Assembly (NCBI RefSeq): GCF_033097365.1
Contig: NZ_AP028461.1
Location: forward strand, 1,240,001 to 1,304,000
Length of the DNA stretch: 64,000 nucleotides
Origin: Actinoplanes sichuanensis
Lineage (GTDB): Bacteria; Actinomycetota; Actinomycetes; Mycobacteriales; Micromonosporaceae
Direction: 5' to 3'
Made by a program: the position numbers and the translations under genes. This document shows positions 25,625 to 33,589 of the stretch, piece after piece (position 1 is the first letter of the stretch; each line of letters starts with the position of its first letter). The notes under the pieces are model-generated. The model did no database searches and was not told the DNA's origin. It saw only the letters and a list, made by a program, of their open reading frames with translations.

Positions 25625-26907
25625 TTCACGATCGCCTGCAGCGCGCCCTGGAGGGTGTCCAGCGCCGCCTTCGGGTCGTCGCCGGCCAGCACGGTCTGGG
25701 CGAACTGGGTGAGCGGCTGGCTGGAGTCGACCGCGGCGAGTCCGCCGAACAGTGCGGTGGATCGGGTGGCGAAGGTCTTGGCGACCGGTGCCCACTCGGC
25801 GATGATCTTCGCCTTCTGGGTCTGCTTCTGGAACTCGGGGAGCGCGACGATCGACTTGAGCACCGGCAGTCCGGCCACGACGTTCTGCTGCCACAGGGCC
25901 TTCATGCTGCGGATGTAGTACGACAGGAAGGCCTCCGAGCCGCTTGTGGACGGCGTGTTCGCGTACATCATGATGTTGTTTTGAAAGACCAGGCCGGCCT
26001 TGGCGCCGCTGGGGCCGGTGAGCGGGCTCAGCACGCGGAGGTCGCCGTCGGTCTCGCCGGTGTCGGTGTCCAGGCCGGCGGTGTGGATGCCCATCGCGAC
26101 CTTCTTGTTCTTCCACTGGGTGATCAGGTTGTCGGTGGTGTAGCTGATCGACGCCGGGTCGACGGCCTTAGCTCTGACGAGTTCCTGGACGAACCGCATC
26201 GCCTCGAGGTTCGGCGGGGTGACGACGTCGACCTTGCCGTCCGGGTCGAACAGGCCGCCGCCGTTGTTCAGCATCATCAGGAGCAGGCCCTGGCTGCCGA
26301 GGTTGTTGCCGGCGCCCGCGCCGGTGCCGAAGCCGAAGACGCCCTTGGCGGCCAGCGTGCGGCCGGCGTTCAGCAGTTCGTCCCAGGTGGTCGGCTCCTT
26401 GATGCCGTTCTCGTCGAGCAGCGACTTGCGGTACCACCACACCCGGAAGTCGAGCTGCCACGGCACCGCCGCGTAGCCCTTCGCGGTCTTCATCGAGTCG
26501 ATCTGGCCGGGCAGGAAGTCGTCGAACGTGCCGTCCTTGCGGAACTGCTCGATGACGTTGTCGGCGTAGGCGATCGCGCCCTGCTCAGCGAACTGGAACG
26601 CCTGGAAGCCGCCGCCGGTGCTGACCGCCGGCCCGGTCTTGGAGGCGATCGCCGAGGAGAACGTCTGCGCGAAGTTCGCCCACTGGATCTCCTGGTAGGT
26701 GGCTCCGGGTAGTTCGTTCACCGGCGTGTACGCCTCGGTGAGCCGTTTCGCCGCAGCCGTGTAGTCGGCCTGCCCCCACGGCATGTCCCAGAACTTCAGC
26801 TTCCCCGAGCCGGAGGCGGAACCGCCGCCGCATGCGGACAGCAGCGTCCCGCCGGCGACGGTCGCGCCCAGACCGAGGAAGGCGCGACGGGAGAGGTTCG
26901 AACGCAT
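25621..26907 (-). CDS. Extracellular sugar-binding lipoprotein (CUT1 family)
   Basis: 428-residue solute-binding protein. A twin-arginine-like signal (LSRRAFLGLG) leads to the lipobox LLSAC. The SBP_bac_1 body includes KLKFWDMPWG, WYRKSLLDENGIKEPTTWDEL, and a region with several Trp (PWQLDFRVWWYRK), which often stack on sugar rings. ATG 26907 follows AAAGGAG with 7-bp spacing. First gene of the importer operon; the upstream space holds several repeat operators. Confidence 0.9.
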   Translation of the reverse strand: MRSNLSRRAFLGLGATVAGGTLLSACGGGSASGSGKLKFWDMPWGQADYTAAAKRLTEAYTPVNELPGATYQEIQWANFAQTFSSAIASKTGPAVSTGGGFQAFQFAEQGAIAYADNVIEQFRKDGTFDDFLPGQIDSMKTAKGYAAVPWQLDFRVWWYRKSLLDENGIKEPTTWDELLNAGRTLAAKGVFGFGTGAGAGNNLGSQGLLLMMLNNGGGLFDPDGKVDVVTPPNLEAMRFVQELVRAKAVDPASISYTTDNLITQWKNKKVAMGIHTAGLDTDTGETDGDLRVLSPLTGPSGAKAGLVFQNNIMMYANTPSTSGSEAFLSYYIRSMKALWQQNVVAGLPVLKSIVALPEFQKQTQKAKIIAEWAPVAKTFATRSTALFGGLAAVDSSQPLTQFAQTVLAGDDPKAALDTLQGALQAIVK

Positions 26908-26963
26908 TGACTGCTCCTTTGTGGGCGGCGAACTGATGACGTCCCGGACGCTAGGCAGCCGCG

Positions 26964-27012
26964 CGTTGTTCATGTTCGGAGGCCGACGCTGAACAACGAA
27001 CGCTGAACAACG
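26964..27012. promoter_or_regulatory. Three TGAACAACG half-sites upstream of the sugar importer
   Basis: The 13-bp sequence ACGCTGAACAACG occurs twice in direct orientation (26986-26998 and 27000-27012, period 14), and an inverted CGTTGTTCA lies at 26964-26972. Inverted and direct copies of one half-site, 57-105 bp before the binding-protein ATG, look like a repressor or activator array. Confidence 0.6.
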
Positions 27013-27020
27013 TCGATCCG

Positions 27021-27034
27021 TGGGAGCGATCCCA
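27021..27034. promoter_or_regulatory. CebR-like box TGGGAGCGATCCCA
   Basis: It differs from the perfect CebR box at 17871 by one central base. It lies 43 bp before the STAND gene start and 114 bp before the sugar-importer start, in the divergent space. Confidence 0.55.
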
Positions 27035-27064
27035 GCCGCTGTCGCCCGGCTGGAGCCCGTCGTA

Positions 27065-27079
27065 TATACAGCAGGTGTG
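27065..27079 (+). promoter_or_regulatory. -10 element for a leaderless STAND-gene mRNA
   Basis: TATACA at 27065-27070 (within TATATACA) lies 6 bp before the GTG at 27077, with no ribosome site. Confidence 0.5.
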
Positions 27080-29806
27080 CCTCGTCGGGAGCGTCCGCTG
27101 GAGTCCGAGGATTCGCCGCTGCTGCGGTTCGCCGGTGACCTGCGGCGGCTGCGCCGTGGCGTCGGCGAGCCGACCTACCGCGAGCTGGGGAAGCGGACCA
27201 ACTACTCGGCCGCGGCGCTGTCCGAGGCGGTGTCCGGCCGGCGGCTGCCGAGTCTCGCGGTGACCGTGGCGTTCGTGCGTGCCTGCGACGGCGACGTCGT
27301 CGAGTGGACCGCGCGCTGGCGGGAGCTGGCCGCGGCCCAGCCCGGCGGATCCGGGGAGACGCCGCCGCCGTATGTCGGGCTGGCCGCGTATCAGGTCGAG
27401 GACGCCGACCGGTTCTTCGGCCGGGAGGCGCTCACGGCGACCCTGCTGGCCCTGGTTGAGGATCGGCCGTTCGCCGGTGTGTTCGGCGCTTCCGGTGCGG
27501 GCAAGTCGTCGCTGCTGCGGGCCGGGCTGGCCGCCCGGTCCCCGCGCACCACCCTGGTCGTCACGCCCGGTGCGGATCCGGTCGACGAGTTCGCGGTCGC
27601 GCTGGCCTCGCTGGCCGATGAGCCGGCCGGGCGGGTCCGGGAGGATCTGGCCGCCGGTCCGCAGGCGCTGCGCGGTTGGTTGGCCAAGGCGGCCGACGAC
27701 CTGCTGGTGGTGGTCGACCAGTTCGAGGAGTGTTTCACCCTCTGCGACGACACCGGCCGGGACTGGCTGATCCGGGCGCTGACCCAGGCCGCCGGTCCAC
27801 GCAGTCGGGTGGTGATCGGGGTGCGGGCCGACTTCTACGGTCACTGCGGCTCCCACCCGGAGTTGGTGGCCGCCCTGCACCGGGCTCAGCTGCTGGTCGG
27901 CCCGATGTCCACCGAGGAGTTCCGGTGGGCGGTGACCGAGCCGGCCACCCGGGCCGGTGCGTCGCTGGAGACGGCGTTGGTGGCTCGGCTGATCTCCGAC
28001 GCGGCCGGGCAGCCGGCCGCGTTGCCGCTGGTCTCGCACACCTTGGCCGAGGCCTGGCGGCGACGGCGTGGGCTGGCGTTGACCCTCACCGGGTACGAGG
28101 ACGTCGGCGGGATCAGGAACGCTCTCGCGCGTACGGCCGAACAGACCTACGGCGATCTCGGCGAGGACGACCGGGTCGCGGCCCGGTGGCTGTTCCTGCG
28201 CCTGGTGGTGCCCGGCGACGGCACCGAGGACACCAAACGGCGGGTGTCGCGGGCCGGGCTCGACACCCCCGACGCGCTGTTGGAACGGCTCGCCGCGGCC
28301 CGGCTGATCAGCCTCGACCGGGACGGGGTGGAGTTGGCCCACGAGGCGCTGCTGCACGCCTGGCCGCGATTGGCCGGGTGGATCGATCGGGACCGCGACG
28401 ATCTACGGGCCCAGCATCGGATCGCCGAGGCGACCGCGCTCTGGGTGGCGCACGGCCGTGACCCGGACAGTCTGTTTCGCGGTGCCCGCCTGGAGGAGGC
28501 GGCCCGGTTGCGGGAGCGGCTCACCGCGCCGGAACGCGAGTTCGTCGACGCCGGGCTGGCCGCCGAGCAGGCGACCGTGGCGGTCGGGCGGCGGTCGTCG
28601 CGCCGGTTGCGTCTGCTGGTGGCCGGACTGGCGGTACTCACCGTGTTGCTGGCCGGTACGACGATCACCGCGTTCGCGGCCCAGCGTGCGGCGACCGCCC
28701 AGCGCAACGAGGCACTGTCCCTGCGGGCCGTGGACGTGGCTCGCGGCATGTTGGAGACGCGGCCGGCCGAGGCCGCGGCGCTGGCTCTGGCCGCGTACCG
28801 GGTGACGCCCACCGCCGAGGCCCGCGACATGCTGGTGCTGGCCCATGCCGCGTCGGCGGCGACGACGCTCGGGCTGGGGTATGCGACGACGCCGGGCCGA
28901 ATCGCGATCACCAGGCAACCGGCCCACGGTGGCCGGCCCGAGAGCGCGCTGCTGTGGCGGCCGAGCAACGGCTCTTGGGAGCCGGCCGGCGAGCTGCCCA
29001 CCGGCGACACGTTCCTGTACGGCCGGAGCGCGGACGACCGGGTGGTGCTCTACGGCAGCCTTCCCGGGTCCGTCCTCTGGGATCTCTCCGATCTGGATGC
29101 TCCCCGCCGGATCGCCACGCCCGCGGACCTGCCGATGGTGGAGAGCATGGACCGGGACGGCTCCCTGATGTCCGCGGTCACCCAGGACCACGTCGCCGTG
29201 CTGTGGCGGGTGGGTGACCGGGCGGTGCGCCGGCTACCCGCGGCCGACGTGCAGAGCACGGCGTTGCTGCCGGACGGTTCCGGTGTCGTCCTGTGCCGGC
29301 GGGTCGGCGGCGCGTTCGTGCTGGAACAGTGGTCGGCCGCCGGTGATCTGGTCGGCTCGCTGTTCAGTTCCCCGTTTCGGATGTCGCCCTCGGTCGGGCC
29401 GGACGGCATGGTCGTCGCGGTCCTGGAGAGCGGTGAGGTGGTGATGATCGACGCCGGCGACCTGCGGGCGGTGCACACGGTGGCCCGCGTCGACGGGCTG
29501 GGCCATCCCTCTATGGTGACCTTCGACCCGGCCGGTAAGACTCTGGCGCTGACCGATTTCGACCGGGTCAAGCTGGTGAGCATCGCGTCCGGGACAGAGC
29601 TGATCTCGCTGGACGCCCGCGGGCTCGACCTGAGTTTCCCCCGTATCGACGACGGCCGGATCGCGGTGCTGGCTCCCGGCGGCGACCTGTGGCAGCTCGA
29701 CGGTGACGTGGACCGGGTGATCCGGGAGCTGTGCGCGGACCGGCCGTTGTCGATGGACTGGGACCGGCATTTGCCCGGTGCCGGGCCGAGACCTCTGTGT
29801 CCGTGA
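27077..29806 (+). CDS. XRE-HTH / nSTAND1 NTPase / membrane helix / propeller-like protein
   Basis: 909-residue multidomain protein. Order: helix-turn-helix (~15-75, TYRELGKRTNYSAAALSEAVSGRRLPSL), STAND NTPase with Walker A FGASGAGKSSLLRAG near 137 and Walker B LLVVVDQFEECF near 208, winged-helix and helical part (VELAHEALLHAWPRL), one membrane helix (~512-533, LLVAGLAVLTVLLAGTTITAF), coiled DQRAAT-like stretch (AAQRAATAQRNEALSLR), and a degenerate WD40-like C-terminus to 909. STAND proteins act as signal-triggered switches. Ligand and output are unknown; the HTH suggests DNA or partner binding. Convergent with the lyase gene, one base between stops. Confidence 0.8.
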   Translation: MPRRERPLESEDSPLLRFAGDLRRLRRGVGEPTYRELGKRTNYSAAALSEAVSGRRLPSLAVTVAFVRACDGDVVEWTARWRELAAAQPGGSGETPPPYVGLAAYQVEDADRFFGREALTATLLALVEDRPFAGVFGASGAGKSSLLRAGLAARSPRTTLVVTPGADPVDEFAVALASLADEPAGRVREDLAAGPQALRGWLAKAADDLLVVVDQFEECFTLCDDTGRDWLIRALTQAAGPRSRVVIGVRADFYGHCGSHPELVAALHRAQLLVGPMSTEEFRWAVTEPATRAGASLETALVARLISDAAGQPAALPLVSHTLAEAWRRRRGLALTLTGYEDVGGIRNALARTAEQTYGDLGEDDRVAARWLFLRLVVPGDGTEDTKRRVSRAGLDTPDALLERLAAARLISLDRDGVELAHEALLHAWPRLAGWIDRDRDDLRAQHRIAEATALWVAHGRDPDSLFRGARLEEAARLRERLTAPEREFVDAGLAAEQATVAVGRRSSRRLRLLVAGLAVLTVLLAGTTITAFAAQRAATAQRNEALSLRAVDVARGMLETRPAEAAALALAAYRVTPTAEARDMLVLAHAASAATTLGLGYATTPGRIAITRQPAHGGRPESALLWRPSNGSWEPAGELPTGDTFLYGRSADDRVVLYGSLPGSVLWDLSDLDAPRRIATPADLPMVESMDRDGSLMSAVTQDHVAVLWRVGDRAVRRLPAADVQSTALLPDGSGVVLCRRVGGAFVLEQWSAAGDLVGSLFSSPFRMSPSVGPDGMVVAVLESGEVVMIDAGDLRAVHTVARVDGLGHPSMVTFDPAGKTLALTDFDRVKLVSIASGTELISLDARGLDLSFPRIDDGRIAVLAPGGDLWQLDGDVDRVIRELCADRPLSMDWDRHLPGAGPRPLCP

Positions 29807-29807
29807 G

Positions 29808-31229
29808 TCACAGCAGGGCGGCCAGGGTGGGGAGCAGGGCGGCGGCCCGGGTGAGGTCGGTGTCGAGCGGCCGGTCGGTGAGGTCGGGGGAGAGCGCGTC
29901 GGCGGCCAGTTCGTGGGCCTCGGCGAGGGTTCCGGTGGTGAGACGCTCGGGGGCCAGGCGCAGTGCCCGGACCGCGGCGACCAGCTCGGCGGCGAGCAGG
30001 GTCGGGGCGAGCCGGGTCATGGTGCGCAGCGAGCGCGCGCCCTGGGTGGCGAAACTGGCGTGCTCCTCCAGGCCCAGGGAGATCGACAGGGTGCCGGAGA
30101 CGGTCGGCTGTACGGTGCCGCGCATCTCGGCCAGCAGGTCCTGCACCACGTACTCGGTGATCATCAAGCCGGAACTGCCCGGCGGGCCGTCGGCCAGGAA
30201 GGCCCGCAGGCCGGTCATGTCGGGTCGCATCAGCAGGCTCAGTCGTGCCGCGGACAGCGACATGACCGGCAGGAACGCGCCGCGTACCGCGTCCAGCCCG
30301 GCGGCCAGGGCGGCGGTGTGGAACTGGCCGTGATGATGCACACCGTCCGCGGTGACCAGTGGGTTCTCCACGGCGGCGTTGAGTTCGGCGGTGACCGCGG
30401 TGGTCAGTGTCTCGGCCGCGTGCAGGGCCGGCGCGGTGACCTGCGGCACCACCCGCAGGCCGAACGGGTCCTGGATGCGTAGTGCCGGTGAGGCGCCGCT
30501 GACCAGCGCGTGCAGGGTGCCGGCGACGGTGATCTGGTGCGGGTGCGCGCGGGCGGCGTGTACGGCCGGATCGTACGCCTCGGGGTTGCCGCGCAGCGCT
30601 AGGAAGGAAAGCGCGGCGATGATCGTTGACGCCCGTAGATGGCGGTGGACTTCGGAGACGGCGAGGGCGGCGGTGGCGACGGTGAGGGCGCTGGAACTGA
30701 TCATCGGCAGGGCGTCGGTGGCCTCCAGTTCGACGGCCGGTGCCGTGCCGCTGCGCCACGGGCGGGCGCCGGCCAGGGTGAGGGTGAGTTCGGCGAGCGA
30801 CGACAGGTCGGAGGTGCCGATGGCGCCCCAGCGGTGCAGGGTGGGTACGGCGCCGTCGCGCAGGGCGACCGCGAGTGCCTCGGTGACCCGGCGGGATACG
30901 CCGGAGCCGCCGGCCAGGAGCTGGTTGAGGCGTACCGCCATGACCGCCCGGGCGGTACGGTCGTCCTCCTCGGGGCCGACTCCGGCGCAGTGGCTCAGCA
31001 GCAGGCGCAGCGCGTGACCGTCGGGATCACCGGCCTGCTCGTGCCGGTTCGCGCCGACGCCGGTGTTGGCTCCGTAGACGGCGCCGCGTCCGCGTGCCTC
31101 GCGCAGCCCGGTGTGCCGCTCGTCGACGAGCGTGAGCGCGGCCGGATCGATGGTGATCTCGGCCGCCCGGGATGCGATCGTCTCCAGTTCTGGGATCGTC
31201 AGGGAGTGACCATCTAGCCGGACCTGCAC
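29808..31229 (-). CDS. Aromatic-amino-acid-lyase (HAL/PAL) homologue with non-canonical MIO triad
   Basis: 473 residues, full length for the family. Conserved features: YGANTGVGANRH (Tyr 52), LSHCAGVG (His 80), LRGNPEAYDPAVHAARAHPHQ, IQDPFGLRVVPQV, ELNAAVENPLV, GQFHTAALA and LEEHASFATQGARS. By eye alignment the MIO-forming Ala-Ser-Gly is Gly-Thr-Ser (138-140, in WGAIGTSDLSSLAE), and the Tyr usual in DPYS.R is Phe 256. So a standard MIO-type ammonia lyase is doubtful. GTG 31229 has GGAG 5 bp upstream; a longer frame starts at 31271. Divergent from a betaine-type ABC importer, which suggests action on an imported quaternary amine. Confidence 0.75.
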   Translation of the reverse strand: MQVRLDGHSLTIPELETIASRAAEITIDPAALTLVDERHTGLREARGRGAVYGANTGVGANRHEQAGDPDGHALRLLLSHCAGVGPEEDDRTARAVMAVRLNQLLAGGSGVSRRVTEALAVALRDGAVPTLHRWGAIGTSDLSSLAELTLTLAGARPWRSGTAPAVELEATDALPMISSSALTVATAALAVSEVHRHLRASTIIAALSFLALRGNPEAYDPAVHAARAHPHQITVAGTLHALVSGASPALRIQDPFGLRVVPQVTAPALHAAETLTTAVTAELNAAVENPLVTADGVHHHGQFHTAALAAGLDAVRGAFLPVMSLSAARLSLLMRPDMTGLRAFLADGPPGSSGLMITEYVVQDLLAEMRGTVQPTVSGTLSISLGLEEHASFATQGARSLRTMTRLAPTLLAAELVAAVRALRLAPERLTTGTLAEAHELAADALSPDLTDRPLDTDLTRAAALLPTLAALL

Positions 31230-31255
31230 GAAGTCTCCAGAACCGTGACCGAACG

Positions 31256-31300
31256 TTGACACATTATTCACTACTTAGCGAGTATGAATAGTATGATTCA
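31256..31300. promoter_or_regulatory. Shared lyase/importer promoter with overlapping dyads
   Basis: On the + strand a consensus -35 TTGACA (31256-31261) is followed by an imperfect dyad TATTCA-C-TAC ... GTATGAATA (31265-31290) and a second TGAAT-N6-ATTCA (31285-31300), covering the expected -10 and start. The AT-rich block contrasts with the GC-rich surroundings and fits a repressor site controlling both directions. Confidence 0.6.
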
Positions 31301-31320
31301 GAAGATCAACTGGGAGTGCC

Positions 31321-32298
31321 ATGATCACATTCGAGGACGTCGTCAAGGTATACCCCGGCGGCGCCACGGCGGTGGACCATCTCAGCCTCGAGCTGCCCAC
31401 CGGCAAGATCACCGTACTGGTCGGGCCCTCCGGTTGCGGTAAGACCACGTCGCTGCGGATGATCAACCGGATGGTCACGCCGACCTCCGGTCGGATCCTC
31501 GTCGACGGCGAGGACGTCTCACGACAGGACGAGGCGCGGCTGCGCCGGGGCATCGGCTACGTCATCCAGCACGCCGGGCTGTTCCCGCACCGGACCGTGC
31601 TGGACAACGTGGCGACCGTGCCGGTGCTGCTCGGCAAGACCCGCCGGGAGGCCCGCGAGCTCGCGCTCGGCCTGCTGGAACGGGTCGGCCTCTCCGCCGA
31701 CTTCGCCAAGCGCTACCCGGCCCAGCTCAGCGGCGGCCAGCAGCAGCGTGTCGGGGTGGCCCGGGCGCTCGCCGCCGACCCGCCGATCATGCTGATGGAC
31801 GAGCCGTTCAGCGCCGTCGACCCGGTGGTCCGGGCGCAGCTGCACGCCGAGTTCCTGCGCCTGCAGCAGGATCTGGGTAAGACCATCGCGATGGTGACCC
31901 ACGACATCGACGAGGCGATCAAGCTCGGCGACCATGTGGCGGTGTTCCGTACCGGTGGGCGGCTGGCCCAGTTCGCGACGCCGCGGGAGCTGCTGGCCGC
32001 ACCGGCCGACGAGTTCGTGGCGTCGTTCGTGGGCCGTGACCGGGGCCTGCGCAGCCTCTCCTTCGACAGCGCGGCCGAGCTGCCGGTCCGCCCGGTCGAG
32101 GGGATCGAGCTGGACGACTCCGGTCGCCCGCTCGGCCGGCCCGGCGTGTTCACCAAGGACGACACCCTGCGCGTCGTCGCCGACCTGGTGATCAGCTCAC
32201 CGGGCGGGGTCGCGGTGCGGGTCGGGCCGGACGGCGCCGCCGACGGGGTGGTCAGCCACCATGACCTGGCCGACTACCTGGCGAGCCGCCGCTCATGA
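31321..32298 (+). CDS. Quaternary-amine ABC importer ATPase (OpuC/ProV type)
   Basis: 325 residues. Walker A GPSGCGKTTSLRMINRM, signature LSGGQQQRVGVARALA, Walker B IMLMDEPFSAVDP and switch VTHDIDEAI are intact. The MINRM after Walker A is typical of glycine-betaine/choline importers. The C-terminal ~80 residues form a partial CBS-like region (TLRVVADLVISSPGGVAVRV), a possible ionic-strength sensor. RBS CTGGGAG precedes ATG 31321. The stop overlaps the permease ATG (ATGA). Confidence 0.9.
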   Translation: MITFEDVVKVYPGGATAVDHLSLELPTGKITVLVGPSGCGKTTSLRMINRMVTPTSGRILVDGEDVSRQDEARLRRGIGYVIQHAGLFPHRTVLDNVATVPVLLGKTRREARELALGLLERVGLSADFAKRYPAQLSGGQQQRVGVARALAADPPIMLMDEPFSAVDPVVRAQLHAEFLRLQQDLGKTIAMVTHDIDEAIKLGDHVAVFRTGGRLAQFATPRELLAAPADEFVASFVGRDRGLRSLSFDSAAELPVRPVEGIELDDSGRPLGRPGVFTKDDTLRVVADLVISSPGGVAVRVGPDGAADGVVSHHDLADYLASRRS

Positions 32299-32933
32299 TC
32301 CAGTACCTGACGAACAACTACGAGATCGTCTGGCAGGCGCTGCAGGAGCATCTGTATCTGGCGCTGTTGCCGATCCTGTTCGGGTTCGTGATCTCGCTGC
32401 CGCTGGGTTACCTCGCGGTCCGGTTCACCTGGCTCTACCACCCGCTGATCAACACATTCGGGGTGCTCTACTCGGTCCCGTCGCTGGCGCTCTTCGTCTT
32501 CCTGCCGGTCATCCTCGGCACCAAGGTGCTGGACCCGGTCAACGTGGTGGTGGCGCTGACCGTCTACACGGTGGCGCTGCTGGCCCGGACCGTCGCCGAC
32601 GGCCTGCGCTCGGTCGATCCGGTGGTGGTCCAGGCGGCCACCGCGATGGGCTACCGTCGGACCCGGCGGCTGATCGACGTCGAGTTGCCGATCGCGCTAC
32701 CGGTCATCCTGGCCGGGCTGCGGGTGGCCACGGTCTCCAACATCAGCCTGGTCAGCGTCGGCTCGCTGATCGGCATCGGCGGGCTCGGTCAACTGTTCAC
32801 CCGTGGCTTCCAGCTGTTCTACCTGGAGCCGATCCTGATCGGCATCATCCTGTCGGTGCTGCTCGCCGGGATCGCCGACCTGATCATCGTGCTCGTGCAG
32901 CGGGCCGTCACCCCGTGGACGCGTGCCGCATGA
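32295..32933 (+). CDS. Quaternary-amine ABC importer permease 1 (OpuCB type)
   Basis: 212-residue permease with about six helices and the EAA-like loop VQAATAMGYRRTRRLIDVELPIALPVI. LGTKVLDPVNVVVALTVYTVALLARTVADGL is family-typical. Overlaps both neighbours by 4 bp, so the whole set is one coupled operon. Pairs with the second permease. Confidence 0.9.
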   Translation: MIQYLTNNYEIVWQALQEHLYLALLPILFGFVISLPLGYLAVRFTWLYHPLINTFGVLYSVPSLALFVFLPVILGTKVLDPVNVVVALTVYTVALLARTVADGLRSVDPVVVQAATAMGYRRTRRLIDVELPIALPVILAGLRVATVSNISLVSVGSLIGIGGLGQLFTRGFQLFYLEPILIGIILSVLLAGIADLIIVLVQRAVTPWTRAA

Positions 32934-33589
32934 ACTTCTCCTACCTGACCGATCCGGCCCACTGGGATCTCGGCAACCCCGGCAGCATTCCCCACCTGAT
33001 CGTGTCGCACCTCGGTTACACCGCGCTGGCGCTGCTTTTCGGCGTGATCATCGCGCTGCCGGTCGGGCTGTACATCGGCCACACCGGCAAGGGCTCGTTC
33101 CTCGCCATCAACGCCGGCAACGCCGGGCGCTCGCTGCCCACCCTGGGCCTGCTGATGCTGATGGTCACCCTGCTCGGGCTGGGCCTGCTGCCGGTGCTGA
33201 TCGCGCTGACCGTCCTGGTCATCCCACCGATCCTCACCTCGGCGTACGCCGGGATGCGCAACCTGGACCACCGGGTCGTCGACGCGGCGCGGGGGATGGG
33301 GATGCGCCCGTGGCAGGTGCTGACCCGGGTCGAGCTGCCGATGGCTCTGCCGGTGCTGCTCAGTGGGTTCCGCAACGCCGCATTGCAGGTGGTCGCGACG
33401 GCCACGGTGGCCGCCGCGGTCGGGCTGGGCGGACTGGGCCGGCTCCTGATCGACGGCCTGGCCGTCAACGACTACTCACGGGTTCTGGCCGGCGCCATCG
33501 TCGTCGCCGCACTGGCCGTACTCGTTGATCTCTTTCTGGCGCTGATCCAGCGCCTGATCGTCTCACCCGGATTGAAAGGTCTCTCATGA
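32930..33589 (+). CDS. Quaternary-amine ABC importer permease 2 (OpuCD type)
   Basis: 219-residue permease. SLPTLGLLMLMVTLLGLGLLP and the loop VVDAARGMGMRPWQVLTRVELPMALPVLLSG are characteristic. ATG 32930 overlaps the previous stop (ATGA), and its stop overlaps the binding-protein ATG. Having two separate permeases and a separate binding protein is the OpuC layout rather than the fused form. Confidence 0.9.
   Translation: MNFSYLTDPAHWDLGNPGSIPHLIVSHLGYTALALLFGVIIALPVGLYIGHTGKGSFLAINAGNAGRSLPTLGLLMLMVTLLGLGLLPVLIALTVLVIPPILTSAYAGMRNLDHRVVDAARGMGMRPWQVLTRVELPMALPVLLSGFRNAALQVVATATVAAAVGLGGLGRLLIDGLAVNDYSRVLAGAIVVAALAVLVDLFLALIQRLIVSPGLKGLS

Noticed and set aside
29808..31229. Annotating the lyase as plain histidine ammonia-lyase (HutH)
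   Set aside because: No other hut gene is near, the MIO triad and the DPY motif differ, and the neighbour is a betaine-type importer.
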